A stretch of DNA of 64,000 bases, from positions 307,950 to 371,949 of the forward strand of contig JAREIK010002261.1 in the NCBI GenBank assembly GCA_029783825.1, in the 5' to 3' direction. Made by a program: the position numbers and the translations under genes. The stretch's first letter is position 1; the number at the start of each line of letters is the position of its first letter. Shown here piece after piece: positions 37,316-53,100 of the stretch. Source of the DNA: Sapria himalayana (taxonomy: Eukaryota > Streptophyta > Magnoliopsida > Malpighiales > Rafflesiaceae). A model generated the notes under the pieces. That model saw only the letters and a program-made list of their open reading frames with translations, did no database searches and had not been told where the DNA came from.

Positions 37316-39689
37316 TAAATGTCAATTCAATTTAAGCAATCAATATAGATAACTATAATAAAAAATGGCATTTAATCAATCAATTGAGCTTGGTTAGTGT
37401 AAACATGTATGAGTACTCAATGCACAAGTTTGTTGGCTAACATAAGGTTAGAGAGAGGTATATAAATATATCTCTCAACAAATCTTACCATTGATATATC
37501 AAAGAGGTCATATATAATTGTCTTGAACCCGAGACTTATTTCTTTTGAGCGAATAAATGTATCATCGCATCAAAACATGATTTGTTTTAATTTTAATTTA
37601 GGCAAAGCAGTCAATATCAATGGACTATCATTAAAAATGGAATTGAATCCATTAGTTGAGCTTGAATATAAAGTAGAGTACAATAGTGTGTGTATTTTGA
37701 GGAGCGATGTGAAGGAAAGGTACCTGAAGAATGTTCTCCAGCTCCATGAATACAAAGTTAAAAACTCCATGAGACTTACCATGTGAATAAAATTTCGAAT
37801 CAGTTTCTCTTTAAAAAGTAGATTGTATTAAAAAAAATAAGACTACCTGAAAGTAAATTCTCTAGGCTACTTCCAGCTGGGACATCTCCTCATTAAATGC
37901 ATAAAAACTTTCCAAAACTTTAGGTGCACTGGTAAACTACATGAACCTTCAAATGAAAAAGTGGCAATCAACTTTGGTTAGAAAAACAATTGGTGGGTCT
38001 TGTTTGTAACCTTTTGAGTGTTCCTTTGGTAAAAAAAATTTCATGATCTTAGAATTGATCTACTTTGATCTCAATTGAAGAGCATGCAAGACCTCTTAGT
38101 GATTCTATGACTTTCCACTGACTCACAAATGACTTTAAAAGTATCAAGCTTCTCTATCTTCCCATTGCTATTGATGAACAAAGAACCCCTACTATGAACA
38201 AAAAATCAATTAAGATATACATACATATATATCTAGAGAGAAAGAAAGATAAAGAAAGATAGAAAAAGATTATATATGCACATGTAGAAGATATTTCATC
38301 ATTATAGATAAAAAATCAAACAATGATTATTTAGGTGATAGTTGGAGCACAACATAGTCCATGGGTGTATTTACATTCATATTCTCCAATTATATGTACT
38401 TCCTCGTATTTCAATAAGTTTTTTTATATTTATTTATTCTTATAGCAAATGAGATTATTAAGCTTGTGCTGTAGATCTAGGAAAAAAAAAAAATGGAAAA
38501 AGATGATCAAATCAAATTTTGAATATTACGGTGAAAGTCTAAAAAAACATGCATAGAATCATAGGTCCAATTAAGATAAAAAAAAGAATAGCTAAATTTG
38601 TAGAATTCAAATTCCAAATTAGAAATAAAACTCAATGAAAAATATAGTAGTGATCAGCTGAGAAGAAAAAGAAAATGTAGATATGATACCATCAAGACTA
38701 AAATCAATTCTAAAATCCAAAACAAAGAAGATTAGTTTCTAAGAAATGCTCATATTCTTCTAACATAAACTCGAATGTAAAGCGAGATGAACCACATAAT
38801 AATCATTCATAAATAAAGAAACTATGATTTGTTGAGAATCATAACTAAATTATCAGTTAATGACAGATTGTACACTGACAACCTGCATCGTAGTGATATT
38901 CATGTGATACAGATACATCACATTAGAATTAGTTGATGAACTTGAGTTACTTTGTTTTGAAACCACAAGATCTAGCACATAATGGCATACGCGGTTCATA
39001 TTTTATCATTAATACCAAATAGATCAAATTTAACTCTAGAAAAGTTAAATTTGATTTCTCATGGTGTTTTTTTTCTTATGTTACAGAAGTACAAAACAAT
39101 ATGCATACTTTTTTTTCGTAAGTTATAGAAGTAGAAAACAATAAGCATACGTTTTGTATTTGAAATCCATAAAACCCAAAAAAAGTAATCATTAAAAGAA
39201 CAAAGTTTATACTAACCATATGTTGTTTCACTCAAAGTGAAGAGTCAAAATCATGTCAGTGATGTTAAAATATAAAAAAGAAGAAAAAAAATAAGGGTAA
39301 AATGAAAAAAAAAATTTAAAACCAATTAATCTCTATCAACCAAACTTTGTCAGTGGAAAACAAATTGAGAGAAAGATAAAAATGTAATTAGTATTCTGAA
39401 GGAGAAGAGCATTGTTAATCTTACTTGGTAACAAAAAGAGGTAAAATTATGAGTTGCACCTTGCACGTGCTAATGTAGTCTCGATTCACTTCTCCTCTCT
39501 TCCTCTTAACAAAGATAGATTAAAAGGTTTAAGTGCTTGAATGCCTTAGTATTTGTATATTATCACGGACACTATAAATAAAAAAATGAATGTAAATATA
39601 TAAAAAAAAGAGACATATATGTAAAAGTAAACTAAAATTATAAAAATTAAATAATATAAAAAAAATAGATTTTTATTTAACCATAAATG
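37316..39689. other. E3 inner region, unassigned
   Basis: Mixed AT-rich sequence without recognised coding content. A direct repeat is present: 37335-37395 (aagcaatcaatatagataac...attgagcttgg) and 37605-37665 (aagcagtcaatatcaatgga...gttgagcttga). The 87-codon frame at 37523-37786 contains the second copy and is not recognised. (CA)n at 39736-39756. Confidence 0.5.
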
Positions 39690-41253
39690 ATATTATTTCA
39701 TAAATTAAAAAATAATATATTATAATAAAGTATTATACACACACACACACACACACATATTATGGTGATAAATTTTTATGAATTCAATTTTTTTAGTATG
39801 AATATAATATAAAATAATTATATAGGCATTAAATTTCATATTATTTGATATAAAAGTATAATTTATAAAATTCTAAAAATTACTCAAATTGAGAAGTATA
39901 ATAAAAAAAGTTATATTTATTATTTTAATAAAAATGAAATATTAATAGGAATATAGAAAAGATCTTATTCAATTGCTAAATTCTTATAAATTTTAGTAGG
40001 GACAAAAAATAAAATTTAAATTCAAATCAACTTAAGGTCAGTTTGGTAGTACTTTTCAAAAGTGTTTATAGGGATAAAAAAAATTTTAAATGTTTTTAGG
40101 ACAAGGACAAAGAAATTTCATTAGTAATATTTTAAATAACTCTTTTAAAATCTGAAAAAAATACTTGAAGTGTTCTTTTAATAACTACGCTGACATATTT
40201 ATTTCTTAAATCATCAAGATTTTTTTTAACGTAATTAAAACATCTATGTATTTATCTTTAAATATCAATTTATTTTTTTAAAATTTTATGAAAATGTTCA
40301 ATTTTTTTATAATTCAAAAATTTCAAATCTTCTAGTAAATATTTTTTAAAAAATTCCTATAATCATAAAAATATTTTTTATTTTAAAAAAATATAAATAT
40401 TTACTTATTTATTCGTTAATTCAGATATTTTTATAATTTTTTTATTTAATCATACAATTAAATATTTTAGTTTTTTATTAGTAGTAATTTTTATATATGT
40501 TTATTTATTAATTAAAATTTCATAAAAAATGATTATAAATATATATTTAATTATATAATGTTTTTTAAATACACATATTTAAATATCAAGATTAAACTTT
40601 TCACAAAAAATATTTTGTATAATTTTTTTAAAATTTTATAATCATAAAAATAGTTTTTTTAGCCTATATTAATATTAATTATTTATTTATAATATCCAGT
40701 TTTTATAATTTTATGAGAAGAATGTTGTTTTCAAGGATTGCTCATCCATCAACCATGACATACCTTTAATATAAAAATTATATAAAATATTAAAACAAAT
40801 AATAAAAAAAAAATTAAATCATTAAAGATTTGGGATGAAAAATATCTCAAGCCAAAATAGCTAGAAAAAAATTCATAGCTAAATACATATATTTTGTGAA
40901 ATTTATCATATAAGGAAAAATCGCTAGTAATTAAATATAAAATTATTAATAAAAAATTCAGAATATTATTTAGCGAGTGATTTTATCTTTAATTAATTAG
41001 AAATGAAAAATTCATTTCTAAAATCATTGCTAAAATGCCCACCACCCCATACGTGAAAATTTCTGATAATAGTAGCTAGGGACAATTTTCAATCAAAAAT
41101 TTCCAAATCTAATCCATCACAAATCTAGTGATAATTTATAATTAAATGTAAAATCAAACATCTCTTAATATTCCCTAGCTAATGCCTTGCTAATTAACTT
41201 GGGATTATTTCCCTAGCTAAATTCTGTAGCTAAACAGATATTTTTTTATAGTA
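39690..41253. repeat. E3 right inner flank, subterminal repeats and decayed terminus
   Basis: 39690-40830 parallels E4 34100-35164. From 40836 subterminal motifs appear (atagctagaaaaaaattc, tttagcgagtgatttta, gtagctagggacaattt, ccctagctaatgccttgcta, ccctagctaaattctgtagc). It ends tttttttatagta. The ~60-bp tandem array of E4 is not present here. Confidence 0.78.
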
Positions 41254-44200
41254 AAATAGACATATAGATAGATAAATAAACAGAAATATAGATAGATAGA
41301 TAGAAAGACAAATAGATAGAAAGATAGATAGATAGATAAAAAAATACATGGATAGATAAATAGATAGACAGATAGATAGACTGATAGATAGACTAATAGA
41401 TATATAGATAGATAAATAGATAGGTAGATATATAGATATAAAGATATATAGACAGTATAGATAGAAAGAAAGAAAGATAGATAGACAGATATGTATATAT
41501 ATATATATATATATATGGATAGATATATAGACAGATAGATAGATAGACAGATAGAAATATATATAGGTAGATGGATAGATAGATAGATTTTTAAATGGAT
41601 AGATAGATAAATTGATTGATAGATAAACATAGATTGATAGATCGATAAATAGACAGACATATAGATAAACAAATAGATAGACAAAAAGATAGACAGACAC
41701 ATAGATAGATACATAAATAGAAATATAGATAGAAAGAAAGAAAGAAAGATAAATAAATAAATAAATAGAAAGATATATAGACAAATAGATATATAGATAA
41801 CAGACATAGAGATATACATATAGATAGATATATAGATAGTTAGATAGAAAAATAGATTGATAGATGGAGAGATAGATAGAAGATAGTTAGAAAATATATA
41901 GACACGTAGAAATATATATATATATATATATATAGAGGCATATATATAGACATATAGATAGACAGATAAATAGACACATTGATAAATAGACACACAGACA
42001 GATAAACAAATAGACAAATAAATAGATATGAAAACAAACAAAAAAACAATAGATAAACAAATAATCAGGGAGTCATACAGTCAATCAGGTAGGTAGATAA
42101 ACAGATTGACACATAGATTGAGAGATAGACAAATAAATAGATAGACAGATTGATAGACAAATACATAGATAGATATATAGATATTTATATAAATAAATTC
42201 ATACATAGATTGATATATCGATAGCTAGACAGATTGATACACAAATTGAAAGATATAAAGATAGATAGATAGACAAATAGATAGATAAATAGAGACATAG
42301 ATAGATAGATAGATATCTAGTCAAATATATAAAAAAATAGATAGATAGATAGACAGATAGATAGACATCTAGAAAGATAGGTAGATAAATAGATAGATTA
42401 ATAAATAGAATAATAGATTGATTGATATATAGATTGATAGATATATTCATAGATAGATTGAAGGATTGACAAACATATAGATATACTAACAGATATAAAA
42501 ATAAATAGATAGATAGATAAATTGATTGATATATAAAAAAAGAGATAGACACTCATGTTGGTAGAAAATTAGGTAGGCAGGCAGCAGATAAATAGATAGA
42601 CAAACTGATAGACAAATTGACACATAAATAGAAATATAGATGGATAGAAAGACAAATAGATAGATAGTTTGACAAATAGATTAATAGACAGATAAATAGA
42701 CTAATAGATATATAAATTGATAGACAGACAGATATATATATATATAGATTATTAGACAGATAAATATACAATAGATTGACATATAGAGAGAGAGATAGAT
42801 AGATATATAGACATATAGATAGATAGAGAGATGAGAGAAATATAGACAAATAGATACATAGATAGATATATAGATACATAGACAAACAGTTAGATAGATA
42901 GATAGATAGACAGACAGAAAGATAGATAGAAAGATTAATTGATACACAGATTGTATATAGATTGATAGATTGATTGATAGACAAATTGATAGACTAATAG
43001 ATAGACCAATTGATAGACTGATAGATAGATATATTGATAGAAAGATATATAGATAGATTGATTAATTGATAAAATGATAGATAGATATATAGATACATAG
43101 ATAAAGATATAGATAGATAGATCGATCGATAAATTATTAGACAAATAGATAGATAGATAGATAGACAGATACATAAATGGATATATAGATAGACAAATAG
43201 ATAGACATATAAATGCGCATACAAATATATAGATATATAAATAGATAGATAGATAAAGAGATAGATAAAAAGATAGATAGATAGTAAGATAGAAAGATAG
43301 ATAGATATATATATATATATAATTAGATAGATAGAGATATATAGATAGATAGACATATATATTGATAGATAGATAGATAGATAAAAGCACTAACATATAT
43401 ACAAATAGACAAACAAATAGATAGATAGACATTATGACTAACACATAGATAGAAAGACAGACAGGCATGCAGATAGTCATGAAGATATGTAGACAAATAG
43501 ATAAATATATATATATATAGACACACAGACAAACAAATAGATAAACAGACAGATAAATAAATAAATATATATATATATATATATATATAGACTGATTAAT
43601 AGATGGATAGATAGATAGATAGAAAAATAAATAGACAAATAGGTAGGCAGATAGATAAATAGATAGAGAGAGATATGTATATATATATATAGATAAATAA
43701 ATAAAGAGATATTAATATAAAAAAGAAAGAAAGGTAGGTAGATATATATATATATATTGATAGATAGACAAATAGATCCATAGATAGATAGATAGTCAGA
43801 TAGTCAGATAGATTTACATGTAGATAGATAAATAGATAAAAAAATACACAAACAAACAAATTGACAAATAGATAGATAGATAGACAAACAAATAGACAGA
43901 CAGATAGAGAGACCGATAGACAGAAAGAAAGATAGATAGATTAGAATGAATGATTGATAAATAGATAGATAGACAAATAGATAGACATAGATAAAAAAAT
44001 AGATAGTTAGATAAATAAATAGATAGGTAAAGAGATAGATAGAGAGACAGACAGACAGATAGATATTATGATAGACAAAAAGATAGATAGTTAGTTAGAT
44101 AGACAGATAGATAAATAAATAAATAAATAAATAGGTAAATAGATTGACTGACTGACTGACAAACAGATAGATAGATAGATTGATATTAAGATAGACAAAA

Positions 44201-44586
44201 AGAAAGAATGATAGATAGACAGACAAACAAATAAATAGATAGATAGATAAATATACAGATAGATAAATAGATAAATAGATTTATTGAAACAAAGATAGAT
44301 AGATAAATAGTTAGATAGATAAATAAATAGATTGAATGATCGAATGATAATAGATTAATATATGGATTTATAGACAAAATGATTGATAAATTGATAGACA
44401 AATAGATAAATAGATAGATAAATATAGAAATAGATAGACAAACAATTAGATAGATAGAAATATAGATAAATTGAGACAAAACAAATAGACAAATAGATTG
44501 ATAGACATTAAAGTAGGTAGATAATAAAGCAGGTAGGCATACAAACAAATTGATTGAAAAATAGACACACAAGAAGAATGATAGAT

Positions 44587-44635
<49 letters not shown>

Positions 44636-45324
44636 GATAAATAGCTTGAAAGATAGATTAATCCACAGATAGATAGATAAAAAGATATAAAGATATATAG
44701 ATAGATAGATAGATAGATTGATTGAGATATATATTAATTAATACATTAATAGATAAATTAATTTTAAAATTGATAGATTCATAGACATATTGATAGATAG
44801 ATTAAAAGACATATTGATAGATAGATTGAGTGATAGATTGATAGATGGGTTCTAAGTCATATTGATAGACATATTGATTGTCAAAAAGATAGTCAAAAAG
44901 ATAGATAGTTTGATGGATAGATAGATAGACATATAGATATGTAGATAGATATTAAGATTATTAGAAGGATAAAAAGATAGATAGATACAATGATAGATAT
45001 AAAAACAAACAAATAGATAGATCGATAGATAGATAGATAGAGAAATAGACAGATAGTTAGTTAGTTAGCCTAGCAGACAGGTAGTCAGGCAGGTATACAA
45101 AAAAGATAGATTGATATAAAGATAGAAAGACAAACAGATAGACAAACAATTGTTAGACAAATAGATACACAGATATATAGATAGTTTGATAGATAGATAA
45201 TAAAACACATTGATAGACCAATGGATAGATAGATTGAAAAGACAAATTGATAGATAGATTGATGAATAAATAGATAGATACATAAATAGATAGATATATA
45301 GATAAATAGATATGTAGATACATT

Positions 45325-45356
<32 letters not shown>

Positions 45357-48300
45357 AATTGATAGTCAGATAGATAGATAAATAGATTGATAGATAGTCA
45401 GATACATACATAGATAGTCATATAGATAAACAAGAAGATATAGATGTACATAGAAAGGTATATAGACAGTTAGATAAATAGATAGATAAGTCTATAAATA
45501 GATAGATTAATAGATAAAATTATTGATAAACTGATAAACTGATTGATAAAAAGATTGATTGTATGATAGATAGACATATCGATAAATAGATAGATAGACA
45601 AACATAAAGATATACAAATAGATAGACAAATAGATAGATAGACAGAAAGACAGATAGGCACATTGATAGGTAGGCAGACAGATAGAGATATAGATAGACA
45701 GGTAGGCTGATAGTCAGGCAGGTAAGCAGATAGACAGATAGACATACTAATTGATAGACAAAAAGACACACATATAGATAGACATACAAATAAATAAACA
45801 AATAGATAGATAGAGAATGAAATAGATAGATGTATAGCTAGTTTAATATATCGATTAATAGATATTGATTGCAAGATAGATAGAAAAATAGTTAGATAAA
45901 TAGAAACACAAATATATAGATTGATACATAATAAGATTGATAAATAGATAGATAGACAGTTAAATAAATAGATAGATATATCGATAGATAAATACACATA
46001 TTGATAGATTGAATGATTGCCAGATAAATAGATTGATTGATAGACAAATTGATTGATCTATTAATATATAGATTGATTAGCATTTAGATAGACATACATA
46101 CAAATATACAAATAGATATACAAATAGATAGTTAGACAGAAAGATAGATAGATAGATAGACAAACAGATAAAGATATAGATAATAAGTTAGGCAGACATT
46201 CAGGCACACAGGTAGATAAACAAATAGATAGATAAACAAATTGAAAAATTAATACACATAAAGGAAGATAAACAAATATATAGATAGATATATAAATAGT
46301 TTGATATAAAGATTAATAAACAGATTAAAAAACTAATAGATCGACAAATTGATAGACATATTGATAGACATCTAGATATATATATATATATATATAGATA
46401 AATACACAAATTGATTGACATATAGATAGTCATATAGATAAATAGATAGAAAAATAGAAAAATAGATAGATATTTAGATAGAGAGATCGATGTATAGATT
46501 CATAGATAAAATGATAGATAGATAGTTAGATAGATTGATAGACAAATTAATAGAAAGATTAATAGACGAATCTATAGATAAATAGATAGACTAATAGATA
46601 GGAAGTTAAATAGAAAGATAAATAGACAAATAGAAAAACAACAAGATTGATAGATTATTAGATAGATTGATTGATTGACAAATAGATTGATAGATAGATA
46701 AATAGATTAACAAATAGATAGATAGTAGATAGATATACAAATAGATAGATAGAAAGACAGATAGTTAGTTAGTTAGACAGAAAGATTGTCAGAAAGATAC
46801 AAAAATATATAGATATATAGATAGATATATAGAAAGATATACAGATAGATTGAGAAATAGAAAGAAAGATTGATTCATAGATAGGTAGATAGATAGTTAG
46901 ATATATAGATAGATATTGAGATAGATAAATAGACTGAAAGATAGGTAGACAGATAGATAGATAGACAAATAAATAGATAGATAGATAAATAGATAGATAG
47001 ATAGTCAAGTAGATAAATAAATAGATAGATATATAGATTGACAGACAGACAAATAGGAAAATTGATAGGTAGATAGATGACATATTGATAGACAAACAAA
47101 TAGATAGACATACAGATAATTAATTAGTCAATTAGTTAGGCAGGCAGACATTCATGCAGGTAGGTAGATAGACAGACAAATAAAGAAATAGATAAATTGA
47201 CAAACATACAAATAAATAGAAAAATAATAGATAAGCAGATATATAGATAGTTTAATAAATAGATTAATAGAAAGATTGATAGAGAGAGATAAATAGATAA
47301 AATGAGAAATATATTGATAGATAGATTGATTGATAGACCGACAGATAGATAGATAGACAAATAGCTAGATAGATTGATAGATAGAATGATATATAGAATG
47401 ATAGATTGATTGATAGATAACTTGATATATAGACGGGTAAATAGATTGATTGACAGATTGATAGATAGAATAAGAGATAGATAAATAGACAGAATGATAG
47501 ACAAATAGATAGATAGATAGATAGATAGACAAATACATAGATAGATAGGTAGGTAGATAGATAGATAGATAGATAGACAAATACATAGATAGATAGGTAG
47601 GTAGATAGATAGATTGATAGTTATATAGATATATAGATAGATAGATAGATAGACAAATAGAGAGTTGATAGACTGATAGAAAGATAAAAAGATAAACAAA
47701 TAGATAATATATATATATATATATGTAGATATATAGATTGATAGACATATAGATTGATAGATAAATAGTTAAAAGGATTAATTGATAAATATATTCATAA
47801 ATAGATTGAAAGAAAGAAAGATAGATAGATAGAAACAAAGATAGATAAATAGATAGATAGACATAAAGATAGATAGATAGAAAGATAGTTAAATATATAA
47901 ATTGATATACAGGTTGATAGAGAAAGTGATATATAGATATAAAGATAGATTAAAAATAAATAGAAACATAGATAGATAGATAGAGAGATTGATAGAAAGT
48001 AAAATATGTAGATAGATAGATAAACAGATCGATAGTCATAAAGATAGATAGATTGATATATATACAAATAGAATGATTGAATGATAGATAGATTCATAGA
48101 CAGATTAATAGTCAGATAGATAGATACAAAGAAATATAAATAGTTATATAGAAAGAAAGACACATAATTAGAGAAATAGATAGAAAAATAGATAGATAGA
48201 TAGATAGATAAATAGATAAACAATGATAAATATATAGATAGATAGATAGACATATAGAGATATAGAATGATAGATAGATATATAGACAAATAGATAGTTA

Positions 48301-49035
48301 GATAGATAGATAGATAGATAGATGGATGGATGGATTGATAGACAAACATATAGATAGATAATAGATACATAAATAAATTTATAGATAGATTATTAAATAG
48401 ATACCTAGATATATATTGATTGATATATATATATATATAGATAGATAGGTAGACATATAAATAGACATATAGATAGACAGATAGATAGATAGATTGATTG
48501 ATTGATAGATAGATATAAAGATAGATTAATAGGACAGATTGATTGAAACGTTGATTAATAAATAGAAATATACACATATAGATAGATAGATAGATAGAAA
48601 GATAGATAGACAAAAAATAGACAGATAGATTGGTAGTTAAATAGAAAAATAGATAAACATACATATAGAGAGAATGATTGATGAAAGATATTCATATAAA
48701 TATATTGATAGATATATTGATATATAGATAGATAGATAGATAGTTTGACAGATAGTCAAATAAATAGACATATAGATTGGAAAATAGATGGATAGATTGA
48801 TAGATAAATAGATATACATATAGATATAGATATAGATACACACACACACACACACACACAGATAGATAGATAGATAGATAGACAGAAAGAAAGAAATATT
48901 GATAAATATATTAATAGATAGATAGATAGACAAATAGATAGATAAATAGACAAATAGATAGAAAGATAGTTAGATAGATTGACAAATAGATAGGCATATA
49001 GATAGACAAATAGATAGACAGATAGATAGATAAAT

Positions 49036-49078
<43 letters not shown>

Positions 49079-50065
49079 TGTATAGTTATATATATAGATA
49101 AACAAATAGATAGATAGATAGATATATTGATGTATGAATAGACAGGAGATAGCCATATAAACTGAGAGATAGATAGGTAAACAGACAGATAGATAGATAT
49201 ATAGATAAATAGACACACATATATATAGATAGATATATTGATAAATATATAGATTAACAGATAAATAGATATGATGATATATAGATATATAGAAACATAG
49301 ATAGAAAGATAGTAAGATAGATAGACAAATTGATAGACAAATAGATAAACAAATAGATAGATAGATAAACAGACACATAAATAAATAAATAGATAAACAA
49401 ATAGATAGACATATTGATAGATATATTGATAGACAAAAAAATAGACATATAAATAGTTAATAGATAGATAAATCAATAGACATATAAATAGACAGTTAAA
49501 TAGACAAATATATAAAAAGATAGATTGGAAAATAAATAGAAAGATAGATAGGCAAATAGATAGACTTATAGCTAGATAGAATGATAGATAGATTGATAGA
49601 TAGATTGATAGATAACTTGATAAACATATTGATAGAATAATAGATAAATAGATAGATAAACATATTGATAGAATGATAGATAGATAGATAGATAAATAGA
49701 TAGACCAATAAATAGATATAATGATAGACGGATAGATAAATAGATAGATAAACAAATAGATAGACATGTAGTTAGATAGATAGAGAGACAAATAGAAATA
49801 CAGATAGATAGACAGATTAATAGACATGTTGATAAATAGGTAGATATATATATTGATAGATAGATAAACAGATAGATTTTTAAATAGATAGACAGATAGA
49901 GAGATAGATGAATAGATAGATAGAAAGGCATATTGATAGATAAATAGTTAGATAGACAAAAAAGTAAACATATAGACAAATTTAAAGATAGATTGAAAGA
50001 TTGATTGATAGACAAATAGTTAGATAGATAGACAAATAGATATACAGATAGATATACAGATAGAG

Positions 50066-50103
<38 letters not shown>

Positions 50104-53100
50104 ATAGATTGAAAGATAAACATATATATATATATATATTGATAGATAGATATAGAGATAGACAAATAAATAGATAGATAGAGAGGCAAAAAGATAGACA
50201 GATAGATAATAGACAAATAGACACACATATAGATAAACAGATAGATAGATATATATGTATATATATACATATAGATCGATAGATAGATAGATAGACAGAA
50301 AGATACACAAAAAGATAGATAGATAGATAGATCGATTGATCGATAGATAGAAAAACAAATAGACAAATAGACAGATAGATAGACATAATGTTATAAAAAT
50401 AGACAGACAAACACATAAATATATAGAAAGATAGACAAATCGATAGATAAATAGACAGACAGATAGATAAATATATAGATTGATAGATAGATTAAAAAAT
50501 AGATAGATAGATAGATGATAGATAAATAGATAGATATATATATAATAGATAAATAGATAGATAGATAGATAGATATATATATATATATATATATATAGAC
50601 AAATAGATAGACAGATAGATATACATAAAAGTAATAGAAAGATAGATAGAAAATAGATAGATATATAGATAGACAGACATATAGATAGATAGATAGACAG
50701 GCAAAAATATAGATACAATGAAAGAAATACAAAGATATAGACAAACATAAAGATAGACATATAGATAAATAGACAGACAGACAGATAGATAGATAGGCAA
50801 TCAGATAGATTGAAAGAAAGACTAATATACACATAGAAAGAAAGAATAATAGATAGATTGTTAGATAGATAAAGAGATTGATAGAGAAATTGATAGATAG
50901 ATAGATACACTGATTGGTAGACACATTGATAGATAGATTGATAAATAGATTGATAGATAGATTGATTAACAGGTAGATCGATAGATTTATAGATAGATAA
51001 AAAAATATATAGATAATAGATAAAAAATAGATCGATAGATTATTTGGCAGATAGACCGACATATAGATAGATAGATAGACATATAGATAGACAGACAGAT
51101 AGATAGATAGAAAGATAGATAGATAATTAGATAGATTGATTTATTTATAGATAGATAGATAGATAGTAGATAGATAGATCGAAAAATTATTAGACAAGTA
51201 GATAGACAAAGAGATAGATAGAGAGATTAATAAAAAGAGAGATAGATAGATAGATAGATAGATAGACAAATATATATATATATATATAGATAAATAGATA
51301 GATAAACAAATATATAGACATATAGATAGATAGATAAATATATAGATACATAGATAGACAAATAATTAGATATGCAAATGTAAAGACAAACAAATATATA
51401 GACATACAGAAAGAAATGTACATAGAGAGATAGATAGAGAGATAGATAAAAAGATAGATATATAGATAGAAAGATACACTAAAAGTTAGATAGTTCAATA
51501 GATATATAAAGAGATAGACAGACAGATAGATATATAGATCGATAGATAAAGAAATTGATAGAGAGATTGATATATAGATTGATAGATAATTAATAGTTAT
51601 ATTGATAGAAACATCAATTGACATGTAGATAAGCAAATTTATACATAGATATATAAAAAAATAGATACATAGTAGATAGATAGATCGACAGATTATTAAA
51701 TAGATATATATAGATAGATAGATAGATACATAGATATATATTCAGATAGATATAGATAGATAGATAGACAGACAGATAGAAAAATAGATAGGCAGATAAA
51801 TATGCAGATAGAAATATAGATTGATATGTAGATTCATTGATAGATATACATTTAGAAAGAAAGATAGATATACAGAAAGATACATAGATATATAAATAGA
51901 TTCATCTACAAATAGATAGATAGAACTTATAAGACAGACAGACAGACATATAGATAGATAGATAGATCGACATATAATTGGGTAGATACATAGGTAGATA
52001 GATAGAAGGATAGATAGATATATAGATAGACATATAGATATACAGAAAGATAGACAACTAGATAGACAAATAGATAAACAAATACATATATAGATATATA
52101 CCATATAGATAGAAAGATAGAAAGAAATATTGATCGATAGATAGATGGATAGATAAATCGATAGATAGATAGATAGACAGATAGATAGATAGACATATAT
52201 ATAAATACATTTATAGACATATAGATAAATTTTGAGAAATTTATATAGATAGATAGACAGAAATATATATAATTAGATAGCTAGCTAGATAGATAGATAA
52301 ATAGACAGAAAGAAAGAAAGATAGATAATTAGATAGATAGACAGATAGAAAGATAAAATGATAGACAGATAAATAGATAGATAAACATATAGATTAACAA
52401 ATAGATAGATAAATAATTTAATAGTTTTGTAGACAGATAGATAGATAGATCGTCATATAAATATATTAATAGACATACAAATAAATAATCGATATATAGA
52501 TAGATAGATTGATCAACATAAAGATAAATTGATAGATAGACAGGCATATAGACACATTGATAGATAGATAAACAGATAGATAAATAGATAGAATACAAAC
52601 GGATAGAAAGACAGATAGAAATATAGATTGATAGACCAATAGACAAATAGATAGAAAGAAAGATAGATAAATAGATAGAAAGAAATATAGATAGATATTT
52701 ACAATGATAGATAGACACACAAATAGATAGAAAGATAGATAAACAGATAAATAGATAGATAAATAGAGAAATATAGATAGATAAATGAAAGATAGTTAGA
52801 TAAATAGATTGACAGATAGATGGGTAGATTTATAGATAGGTTGATATACATATAGTTAAATAAAAAAATAAATAATTAGATAGATAGATATACAAATAGA
52901 GGGATGGATAGATAGACAGCTAGATTGATTGATTAATAGGAAAATAGTTAGATAGATAGATAGATTGATTGATTGACAGATAGATATTTTGATAGATAGA
53001 TAGACACATTGATATACAAATCGATTGGCAGATAGATAGATAGATAGTGAGATAGATAGATAGACAAATTACAGATAGATAGATTCACACATAGATAGAT

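Noticed and set aside
36858..37335. Long His/Tyr/Ile frames near 37 kb
   Set aside because: Direct translation of (CA)n and (TA)n microsatellite.
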